DNA from: Photorhabdus khanii NC19
GTDB taxonomy: Bacteria; Pseudomonadota; Gammaproteobacteria; Enterobacterales; Enterobacteriaceae
Direction: 5' to 3'
DNA length: 64,000 nucleotides
Assembly (NCBI RefSeq): GCF_000517265.1
Contig: NZ_AYSJ01000017.1
Coordinates: 228,065-292,064, forward strand
The position numbers and the translations under genes were made by a program. A model generated the notes under the pieces. The model was not told the DNA's origin. It was given only the letters and a program-made list of their open reading frames with translations, and did no database searches. The first letter of the stretch is position 1, and each line of letters starts with the position of its first letter. Shown here one piece after another: positions 57,307-64,000 of the stretch.

Positions 57307-59316
57307 ATGAGTAAGGTGTTCAAATTACATTCTGACTTCCAACCGGGTGGTGATCAACCAGAGGCTATTCACCGATTGCAGGAAGGGCTGGAGGACGGGC
57401 TTGCCCACCAGACTCTGTTGGGCGTAACGGGGTCAGGTAAAACATTCACTATTGCTAATGTGATAGCGAATTTAAACCGGCCAACAATGGTACTTGCGCC
57501 AAACAAGACACTAGCAGCTCAACTTTACAGTGAAATGAAGGAATTTTTTCCAGAGAATGCGGTGGAGTACTTTGTTTCTTATTACGATTATTACCAACCT
57601 GAAGCTTATGTTCCCAGTTCCGATACTTTTATCGAAAAAGATGCCTCAATAAACGAGCACATTGAACAAATGCGTTTATCCGCCACGAAGGCTTTGCTGG
57701 AGCGGCGGGATGTCATCGTGGTTGCATCTGTATCGGCTATTTATGGTTTGGGTGATCCGGACAGTTACCTGAAAATGATGCTCCACCTGACCAATGGGAT
57801 GATTATCGATCAACGTTCTATTCTGCGGCGTTTGGCTGAATTGCAATATACGCGTAATGATCAGGCATTTCAGCGGGGGACATTCAGGGTACGCGGTGAA
57901 GTGATTGATATCTTCCCGGCTGAATCTGATGAGCATGCTTTGCGTGTTGAGTTATTTGATGATGAGGTGGAACGGCTATCACTGTTTGATCCGCTGACGG
58001 GACAAATTGAATATCATGTTCCACGATATACTGTTTATCCGAAAACTCACTATGTGACTCCCCGTGAGCGTATTATTCAGGCAATGGAAGAGATTAAAGT
58101 TGAGCTTGAGGAACGGCGCAAGGTACTGTTGGCAAACGGTAAGTTGTTGGAAGAACAGCGTATTACTCAGCGTACCCAGTTTGATTTGGAAATGATGAAT
58201 GAATTGGGTTATTGCTCCGGCATTGAAAACTACTCCCGTTACCTCTCCGGACGTGCAGAAGGAGAACCACCTCCGACACTGTTTGATTATCTTTCTGCTG
58301 ATGGACTGTTAGTGGTGGATGAATCACACGTGACAATCCCGCAAATCGGTGGGATGTACCGAGGAGATCGTTCTCGTAAAGAAACGTTAGTGGAATATGG
58401 TTTCCGTATGCCTTCCGCATTGGATAACCGTCCGCTGAGATTTGAAGAATTTGAAGCACTGGCTCCACAGACAATTTATGTTTCGGCCACACCGGGTAAA
58501 TATGAATTGGAAAAATCTGGTGGGGATGTTGTGGAACAGGTGGTGCGTCCTACCGGTTTGCTTGATCCTGAAATAGAAGTTCGCCCGGTAACCACTCAAG
58601 TTGATGACTTACTGTCTGAAATCCGTATTCGGGCGGTGAAAAATGAGCGGGTGCTGGTCACTACGCTGACCAAGCGAATGGCGGAGGATTTAACTGAATA
58701 TTTGGAAGAACACGGTGAGCGGGTTCGCTATTTGCACTCAGATATTGATACTGTCGAACGGGTGGAAATTATTCGGGATCTTCGTTTAGGTGAGTTTGAT
58801 GTATTAGTGGGTATTAACTTGTTGAGAGAAGGGTTGGACATGCCAGAGGTTTCTCTGGTGGCAATTCTTGATGCTGATAAAGAAGGTTTCCTGCGTTCTG
58901 AGCGTTCATTAATTCAAACTATTGGGCGTGCAGCGCGTAACTTGCATGGCAAGGCGATTCTTTATGGCGATAAGATCACCGATTCAATGGCGAAAGCGAT
59001 TGGTGAGACGGAACGTCGTCGTGCGAAACAACAAGTATTTAATCAAGAGCACGGCATTGTTCCAACAGGTCTGAATAAGAAGATCAGTGATATTCTGCAA
59101 ATTGGTCAGTCTGCGGGTAGCAAAGGGAAGGGCAGAAGTAAGGTGGTGGTTGCGCCGGAAGAATTTAGCAAGCTATCCGCCAAAGAGCTGGAAAACAAAA
59201 TCCGCGGGCTGGAAGCGAAAATGTACCAGCATGCGCAGGATCTTGAATTCGAGCAAGCGGCGAGTGTTCGGGATCAGGTTCAGGCATTGCGTGAGCAATT
59301 TATTGCCAATTCTTAA
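57307..59316 (+). CDS. uvrB: UvrABC excinuclease subunit B
   Basis: 669 aa (673 in E. coli). Central damage-verifying helicase-like subunit of nucleotide excision repair. Walker [17 protein letters not shown] (~38-52), beta-hairpin [16 protein letters not shown] (~92-107), helicase motifs DESHV and GRAARN ([18 protein letters not shown]), and the C-terminal UVR motif [20 protein letters not shown] for UvrC. The start has GAAAGTGAG upstream. Confidence 0.98.
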   Translation: MSKVFKLHSDFQPGGDQPEAIHRLQEGLEDGLAHQTLLGVTGSGKTFTIANVIANLNRPTMVLAPNKTLAAQLYSEMKEFFPENAVEYFVSYYDYYQPEAYVPSSDTFIEKDASINEHIEQMRLSATKALLERRDVIVVASVSAIYGLGDPDSYLKMMLHLTNGMIIDQRSILRRLAELQYTRNDQAFQRGTFRVRGEVIDIFPAESDEHALRVELFDDEVERLSLFDPLTGQIEYHVPRYTVYPKTHYVTPRERIIQAMEEIKVELEERRKVLLANGKLLEEQRITQRTQFDLEMMNELGYCSGIENYSRYLSGRAEGEPPPTLFDYLSADGLLVVDESHVTIPQIGGMYRGDRSRKETLVEYGFRMPSALDNRPLRFEEFEALAPQTIYVSATPGKYELEKSGGDVVEQVVRPTGLLDPEIEVRPVTTQVDDLLSEIRIRAVKNERVLVTTLTKRMAEDLTEYLEEHGERVRYLHSDIDTVERVEIIRDLRLGEFDVLVGINLLREGLDMPEVSLVAILDADKEGFLRSERSLIQTIGRAARNLHGKAILYGDKITDSMAKAIGETERRRAKQQVFNQEHGIVPTGLNKKISDILQIGQSAGSKGKGRSKVVVAPEEFSKLSAKELENKIRGLEAKMYQHAQDLEFEQAASVRDQVQALREQFIANS

Positions 59317-60225
59317 TTAACCAAGGTTTTGCAGGGTATTTTCTAACGCCTGATGCAGTAATTCACGGTCGTGGCGGTAGGGAATATCCTGTGCTTCCAG
59401 TATTTGTTGAGTAATAATCCGGTCGCTAAGTTCGCTGATATCTGTACAGGGGCCAACAATGACCGCGTTGATTATCCGGCAGCCAATTTTGTTTTCCATT
59501 ATTTCCAATTTATCTTTCAGTGTTAATCCAGCGGCTGCGGTACTTAATTCTTTCCCAAGATTACCGATATAAATCATACTGGCGTTGCTGCGGCGCAGTG
59601 CCTGAGTTAAATCTTCAAGTAAAAGTAATGGCATCAGACTGGTAAAGAAGCTTCCAGGCCCGATAATAATCAGGTCCGCCTGAGTGATAGCATCCAGCGC
59701 CTCTTTTGTCGCCGTAGCTGGAGGGTAAATCATCAACTCCTGTGGAATACAATGCAACTGATCAATATTGACTTCGCCATAGATGGTATTGCCTTGATCA
59801 TCTACTGCCATCAGGTCAACTGGCTGTTCAGACATGGGAATAAGATGAGAATTCACTTTCAGCAGGCTGCGGATTAAATTAATCGCTTCAAGAGGTCTGA
59901 CACTCAGATGATCCAACGCCTTAAGCATCAGATTACCCAGGTTATGACCTGCCAGTTCCCCATTACCACCGAAACGGTATTCAAACATTGCTGATGCAAC
60001 GCTGGGTTCGGTAATGAGCTGATTTAAACAATTGCGGGTATCTCCCCAGGCAATACCGCCTTCAGAGCGCCGGATCCTGCCGGTTGAGCCGCCATTATCT
60101 GTCGTGGTGACAATACCTGTCAGGCGAGAGCCTAATGATGAAAGAGAGGACATAACGCGCCCAAGGCCATGGCCTCCACCGAGGGCAACTACCCGATCTA
60201 AATCGGCTAATGTGCGGTTTCGCAT
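59317..60225 (-). CDS. ybhK: Gluconeogenesis factor family protein YbhK (YvcK-like)
   Basis: 302 aa, as in E. coli YbhK. CofD/YvcK-type fold with N-terminal [20 protein letters not shown] (~11-30), [20 protein letters not shown] and [16 protein letters not shown]. In Bacillus and mycobacteria YvcK proteins bind UDP-sugars and affect cell wall and central metabolism. Tail to tail with uvrB (adjacent stops). Confidence 0.93.
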   Translation of the reverse strand: MRNRTLADLDRVVALGGGHGLGRVMSSLSSLGSRLTGIVTTTDNGGSTGRIRRSEGGIAWGDTRNCLNQLITEPSVASAMFEYRFGGNGELAGHNLGNLMLKALDHLSVRPLEAINLIRSLLKVNSHLIPMSEQPVDLMAVDDQGNTIYGEVNIDQLHCIPQELMIYPPATATKEALDAITQADLIIIGPGSFFTSLMPLLLLEDLTQALRRSNASMIYIGNLGKELSTAAAGLTLKDKLEIMENKIGCRIINAVIVGPCTDISELSDRIITQQILEAQDIPYRHDRELLHQALENTLQNLG

Positions 60226-60494
60226 AGAATTCCTGTTGCTGACTGAACTTATATTGACCGAGTAATTTTAGCGTAATTTATTATAAAACACGATTAACCG
60301 AAAAAGTGCCGTGATTTGGCGCAATATTTTAATTAATCAACACCAATAGAACTGTCTGCTATTTGTTCTGACATTGGCTAAGTCATTGTATATTAAATTA
60401 TATAACGAAAGTGGATGTTCGCATTTTTCTTGCTTAAGCGCTAGAATTGACATTGAGAATGTCGTTTTGCATTAAACCATAGATACTGAAATTA

Positions 60495-60612
60495 ACTCCT
60501 AGCCTCTGCGTCTAAGTCACCGTTTTACACAGCGATATGATGCTTTGGCCGTGACCACTGAGTCACCAGGATGTAGGGCAGAAATGCTTGCATCTCCCAT
60601 ATTTGGAAAGGT
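60495..60612 (+). promoter_or_regulatory. Molybdenum cofactor (Moco) riboswitch-type leader of moaA
   Basis: The leader has CTAGCCTCTGCGTC, GTCACCG, GATGCTTTGGCCGTGACC, GAGTCACCAGGATG, GGCAGAAATGCTTGCATCTC and GGAAAGGTGTTATT, in the order and almost the wording of the E. coli moaA Moco RNA motif. The latter is a structured element that shuts off moa expression when cofactor is plentiful. The final GGAAAGGTG is the ribosome-binding region. Confidence 0.9.
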
Positions 60613-60618
60613 GTTATT

Positions 60619-61599
60619 GTGGAACAACTCGTAGATGCTTTTGCCCGTAAATTTTATTATTTAAGGCTGTCAATTACCGATGTCTGTAATTTCCGGTGTA
60701 CGTATTGCCTGCCGGATGGTTATAAACCCCGCGGGCATCACTCCTTTTTGACATTACCTGAAATCCGTCTTGTTGGTCGGGCGTTTGCCGATCTTGGTAC
60801 AGAGAAAATCCGTTTGACGGGGGGGGAGCCGACCATGCGCCGTGATTTCACGGATATTATTTCTGTTATCCGTGAAAATAAGTTAATCAGAACCCTTGCT
60901 GTAACCACCAATGGCTATCGGATGGAACGGAATGTTGCCGAATGGAAGGCGGCAGGTTTAACCGCAGTGAATGTCAGTATGGACTCGCTTGATCCCCGTC
61001 AGTTTCATGCTATTACCGGACAGGACAAATTCTTTCAGGTGATACGTGGTATTGATGCGGCATTTGAAGCGGGTTTCAGTAAAGTGAAAGTCAACGTGGT
61101 GCTGATGAAAAACGTCAATGACATCAGCTTGCCGGCTTTCCTGTACTGGATAAAAGATCGTCCTATCCAATTGAGATTTATTGAATTGATGGAAACCGGT
61201 GATGGCGGCGAAATGTTTCGCAAATACCACATTTCTGGCGAAACTATCCGGGAACGCTTGCTGTACGACGGCTGGCATCAGCTTCAACGCTCACGCAGTG
61301 ATGGTCCGGCACAAGTTTTTAGCCATCCTGATTATCAAGGGGAAATCGGTCTGATTATGCCTTATGAGAAAGATTTCTGCCGGAGTTGTAATCGCTTACG
61401 TGTTTCCGCAATAGGTAATCTTCACTTATGCCTGTTTGGCGAACAAGGGATACCACTGCGTGATTTGTTATCGAGTGAAGAGCAACTCAATGATTTGAAA
61501 TTGCGTATTCAGGGGGGGCTGCGTCATAAACGGGAAACCCATTTCCTTCATCAGGGGGACAGCGGTATCACCCCAAATCTTTCTGTCATCGGCGGTTAA
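60619..61599 (+). CDS. moaA: GTP 3',8-cyclase (molybdopterin synthesis)
   Basis: 326 aa with a GTG start, matching E. coli MoaA (329 aa): [20 protein letters not shown]. Radical SAM enzyme that makes 3',8-cyclo-GTP. N-terminal [4Fe-4S] cysteines in [13 protein letters not shown] and C-terminal ones in [30 protein letters not shown] binds SAM. First gene of moaACDE, controlled by the Moco-type leader. Confidence 0.97.
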   Translation: MEQLVDAFARKFYYLRLSITDVCNFRCTYCLPDGYKPRGHHSFLTLPEIRLVGRAFADLGTEKIRLTGGEPTMRRDFTDIISVIRENKLIRTLAVTTNGYRMERNVAEWKAAGLTAVNVSMDSLDPRQFHAITGQDKFFQVIRGIDAAFEAGFSKVKVNVVLMKNVNDISLPAFLYWIKDRPIQLRFIELMETGDGGEMFRKYHISGETIRERLLYDGWHQLQRSRSDGPAQVFSHPDYQGEIGLIMPYEKDFCRSCNRLRVSAIGNLHLCLFGEQGIPLRDLLSSEEQLNDLKLRIQGGLRHKRETHFLHQGDSGITPNLSVIGG

Positions 61600-61637
61600 T
61601 TTACTGCTTGGTATTGTTGTTTTTTCAGGAGCAAAGA

Positions 61638-62117
61638 ATGTCTCAATTGACCCACATTAATTCTACTGGTGAAGCCCATATGGTTGATATCTCTGCTAAA
61701 GCCGAAACAGAACGTGAGGCGCGGGCAGAGGCTTTTATTGAAATGATGCCGGAAACACTGGCAATGATTATTAACGGCAGCCATCACAAAGGTGATGTGT
61801 TTGCAACCGCCCGGATTGCGGGTATTCAGGCGGCGAAGCGCACATGGGAATTAATTCCGCTTTGTCATCCATTACAGCTAACGAAAGTCGAAGTTCAGCT
61901 GGAAGCGCAGACAGAATATAACCGGGTGAGAATTGAATCCTGCTGCTGTCTGACAGGAAGAACCGGCGTTGAAATGGAGGCGCTGACAGCGGCATCCGTC
62001 GCGGCGCTGACTATTTATGATATGTGTAAAGCCGTACAGAAAGATATGGTCATTGGGCCGGTTCGTTTGCTGGAGAAACGGGGTGGGCGATTAGGGCATT
62101 TTAAGGTGGAAGAATGA
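61638..62117 (+). CDS. moaC: Cyclic pyranopterin monophosphate synthase
   Basis: 159 aa from ATG 61638 (AGGAG 6 bases upstream); an upstream in-frame ATG at 61608 is not conserved. [37 protein letters not shown] and [20 protein letters not shown] are hallmark segments. It makes cPMP from the MoaA product. Overlaps moaD by 4 bp. moaB, which lies between moaA and moaC in E. coli, is missing. Confidence 0.96.
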   Translation: MSQLTHINSTGEAHMVDISAKAETEREARAEAFIEMMPETLAMIINGSHHKGDVFATARIAGIQAAKRTWELIPLCHPLQLTKVEVQLEAQTEYNRVRIESCCCLTGRTGVEMEALTAASVAALTIYDMCKAVQKDMVIGPVRLLEKRGGRLGHFKVEE

Positions 62118-62359
62118 TTAAAGTACTCTTTTTTGCTCAAGTACGTGAACTGGTCGGTACTGATTCACTGGATCTGGATAATCATTACCCAACCGTTGAT
62201 GGCTTGAGAAAGGCATTAATATTAAAAGGTGAGCGTTGGGCGATGGCGCTGGAAGATGGAAAACTCCTGTCAGCAGTAAACCAAACTTTTGTTCATGGTG
62301 GGCATCCATTACAGGATGGTGATGAAGTGGCTTTTTTCCCGCCGGTGACTGGAGGGTAA
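62114..62359 (+). CDS. moaD: Molybdopterin synthase sulfur carrier subunit
   Basis: 81 aa, ubiquitin-like fold. The C-terminal Gly-Gly ([11 protein letters not shown]) is the site that is adenylated and turned into a thiocarboxylate. ATG overlaps the moaC stop. moaE starts 3 bp after the stop. Confidence 0.96.
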   Translation: MIKVLFFAQVRELVGTDSLDLDNHYPTVDGLRKALILKGERWAMALEDGKLLSAVNQTFVHGGHPLQDGDEVAFFPPVTGG

Positions 62360-62362
62360 TTA

Positions 62363-62818
62363 ATGGAAAACACGCGCATTTTTGTTGGCCCGGAAAATTT
62401 CAGTGTAGGAGATGAGTATCAATGGCTTTCTCAGTGTGATGAAGATGGGGCTATTGTCACTTTCACGGGTAAAGTCCGTCATCATAATCTGGGTGACCGA
62501 GTGAGTGTCCTGAGACTGGAACACTATCCCGGAATGACGGAAAAAGCGTTACAAAATATTGTCACCGAAGCACGGGATCGCTGGCCATTGCAGCGTATCA
62601 GCGTTATCCACCGGATTGGTACGCTTTACCCTGGTGATGAAATTGTGTTTGTTGGTGTGACAAGCGCCCATCGTCATATGGCTTTTGCAGCGGCTGAATT
62701 TATTATGGATTATTTGAAAACAAAGGCACCTTTCTGGAAAAAAGAGTCCTTGTCTGAGGGTGCACGTTGGGTTGAATCCCGCGAGAGTGATCAAGAAGCA
62801 GCGAGACGTTGGTTGTGA
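62363..62818 (+). CDS. moaE: Molybdopterin synthase catalytic subunit
   Basis: 151 aa (150 in E. coli). Inserts dithiolene sulfur into cPMP with MoaD. Conserved VTFTGKVRHHNLGDRVSVLR, LEHYPGMTEKAL, HRIGTLYPGDEIVFVGVTSA and the Lys-rich KTKAPFWKKES active-site loop. Confidence 0.96.
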   Translation: MENTRIFVGPENFSVGDEYQWLSQCDEDGAIVTFTGKVRHHNLGDRVSVLRLEHYPGMTEKALQNIVTEARDRWPLQRISVIHRIGTLYPGDEIVFVGVTSAHRHMAFAAAEFIMDYLKTKAPFWKKESLSEGARWVESRESDQEAARRWL

Positions 62819-62997
62819 AGGTATTTTCTATTTCTGCGAAACGCTTCGAAAACTGATCAGATAGATGAACGGCTATACAAGTAATTATTGAATGGTTAAT
62901 TGTTTTGATTATATTCTGTGATAATGTATAAAACTTGAGTGGGTTGTTGATATTAAACAGCCTGAATTTCTAAACACTGTCATAGAAGGTAAGCGCC

Positions 62998-63708
62998 ATG
63001 GATCGTTATCCACGCTCAAATGGTTCTATAATCCAGCAGGCTGGAACCGGCCTGCAAACTTATATGGCCCAAGTTTATGGTTGGATGACTTGTGGCTTGT
63101 TGTTAACGGCGTTTGTGGCTTGGTATGCGTCACAAAGTCACGCTGTAATTGCATTTATTTTCTCAAACTCAATTGTTTTCTATGGGCTGATTATTGCTCA
63201 ATTGGGACTGGTTTTCGTTCTTTCCGGCTTGATTAACCGTATGAACGGTTCATTAGCGACAGGGTTGTTTATGCTGTATTCAGCTCTGACCGGGCTGACG
63301 CTTTCCAGTATTTTCATCGTATACACCGGTGGTTCCATTGCGACGACTTTTGTCGTGACCGCAGGCATGTTTGGTGCACTGAGTTTTTACGGCTATACCA
63401 CCAAGCGTAGTCTGAGTGGCCTTGGCAGCTTCTTGTTTATGGGGCTTATCGGCATCATTCTGGCTTCTCTGGTTAACTATTGGTTAAAGAGTGAAACGTT
63501 GATGTGGGCGATAACCTACATTGGTGTGGTTATTTTTGCGGGCCTGACCGCTTATGACACTCAGAAACTGAAAGAGATGGGTGAAAATCTGGATGTGAAT
63601 GATAAAGAGAGTCTGCGTAAATTCTCTATTGTCGGCGCGCTGACCCTGTATCTGGACTTCATTAATATGTTCTTGATGCTGCTACGTATTTTTGGCGATC
63701 GCCGTTAA
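62998..63708 (+). CDS. ybhL: BAX inhibitor-1 family membrane protein YbhL
   Basis: 236 aa (234 in E. coli). Seven predicted membrane helices; VYGWMTCGLLLTAFVAWYAS, LFMLYSALTGLTLSSIFIVY and GLTAYDTQKLKEM are BI-1 signatures. The family may act as ion leak channels; the bacterial role is unclear. Own gene after a ~180-bp gap from moaE. Confidence 0.94.
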   Translation: MDRYPRSNGSIIQQAGTGLQTYMAQVYGWMTCGLLLTAFVAWYASQSHAVIAFIFSNSIVFYGLIIAQLGLVFVLSGLINRMNGSLATGLFMLYSALTGLTLSSIFIVYTGGSIATTFVVTAGMFGALSFYGYTTKRSLSGLGSFLFMGLIGIILASLVNYWLKSETLMWAITYIGVVIFAGLTAYDTQKLKEMGENLDVNDKESLRKFSIVGALTLYLDFINMFLMLLRIFGDRR

Positions 63709-63718
63709 TTGATATTTT

Positions 63719-63756
63719 CAGTGTAGTTAAAATAACTTTAACTACACTGAGTTTTA
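63719..63756 (+). terminator. Terminator of ybhL
   Basis: CAGTGTAGTTAAA (63719-63731), loop ATAAC, TTTAACTACACTG (63737-63749), then AGTTTTAG. A 13-bp perfect stem. Confidence 0.8.
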
Positions 63757-64000
63757 GATTTATTTTCTAATAACAAAGAATTATATCGATTTATTGGTCT
63801 AAAAATTCACGATTATATTTTTGTGAATTGTGCTGACGCTTATATCAAAAAGAGTGTTTATTGAATTAATAATATCTGAATAACAAGAGTAGTTATTCTT
63901 TATGCTTAGTGATTCTCTCAAATTCATTTAGTTGTTAATGGTGAGAAACGCCTATGAAGCATGTTTTGAATGTGGATTAATTACACGTAATTCATATTTA

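Overview
The window is a chromosomal segment of an AT-rich gammaproteobacterium of the Enterobacterales. Core proteins align almost end to end with their E. coli counterparts (SdhB 238 aa, CydA 522, GpmA 250, AroG 350), and gene order follows the E. coli sdh-suc-cyd-tol-nadA-aroG-gpmA-mod-bio-uvrB-moa region. The accessory genes are of entomopathogen type: a PA-IL-like lectin, a PAAR/colicin E3 effector, Hint-domain secreted proteins and degenerate IS1182-like transposases. Together these point to Photorhabdus or a close Morganellaceae relative. That genus call is inference.

Layout: 1-7.6 kb holds the TCA operon (3' end of sdhA, sdhB, sucABCD). 7.6-14.8 kb is an accessory block on the minus strand. 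It contains two tandem secreted proteins with C-terminal hedgehog/intein-type (Hint) domains, two IS1182-like transposase relics, a lone phage tail fibre and a tail-fibre-assembly relic. 15-20.3 kb is cydABX-ybgE behind an FNR-type box. ybgE is cut cleanly in two by an intact IS200/IS605-family element with divergent tnpA and tnpB. 20.4-25.8 kb is ybgC-tolQRAB-pal-cpoB. 26-27.2 kb has two intact tRNA-Lys genes, a decayed third copy and an ANT(6)-type nucleotidyltransferase.

27.3-31.9 kb carries nadA-pnuC behind a NadR-like box, then aroG and gpmA. 32-36.4 kb is accessory: a CPBP membrane protease and a two-gene operon of a large beta-rich protein and a PA-IL-like lectin protein that share a helical motif. 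36.8-44.4 kb is modF, modE, acrZ, modABC (with a ModE-like operator), ybhA and pgl. 44.7-46.9 kb is an effector-immunity module: PAAR + S-type pyocin + colicin E3 RNase, an Im3-like immunity gene, and a broken second immunity-like gene.

47-52 kb is bioA and bioBFCD, divergent across a BirA-type operator. 52-57.2 kb is an island between bioD and uvrB: a ParE relic, an AbiEi/AbiEii toxin-antitoxin pair with operator repeats, a XRE/S24 regulator coupled to a queuosine-precursor-type transporter, and decayed reading frames. 57.3-64 kb is uvrB (LexA box, paired DnaA boxes upstream), ybhK, a molybdenum-cofactor riboswitch, moaACDE (no moaB) and ybhL.

Core blocks serve respiration (TCA cycle, cytochrome bd), envelope integrity (Tol-Pal), cofactor synthesis (NAD, biotin, molybdopterin, with molybdate uptake and its regulator nearby) and DNA repair. 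The accessory blocks between them are mostly secreted, competitive or defensive genes and mobile-element debris.
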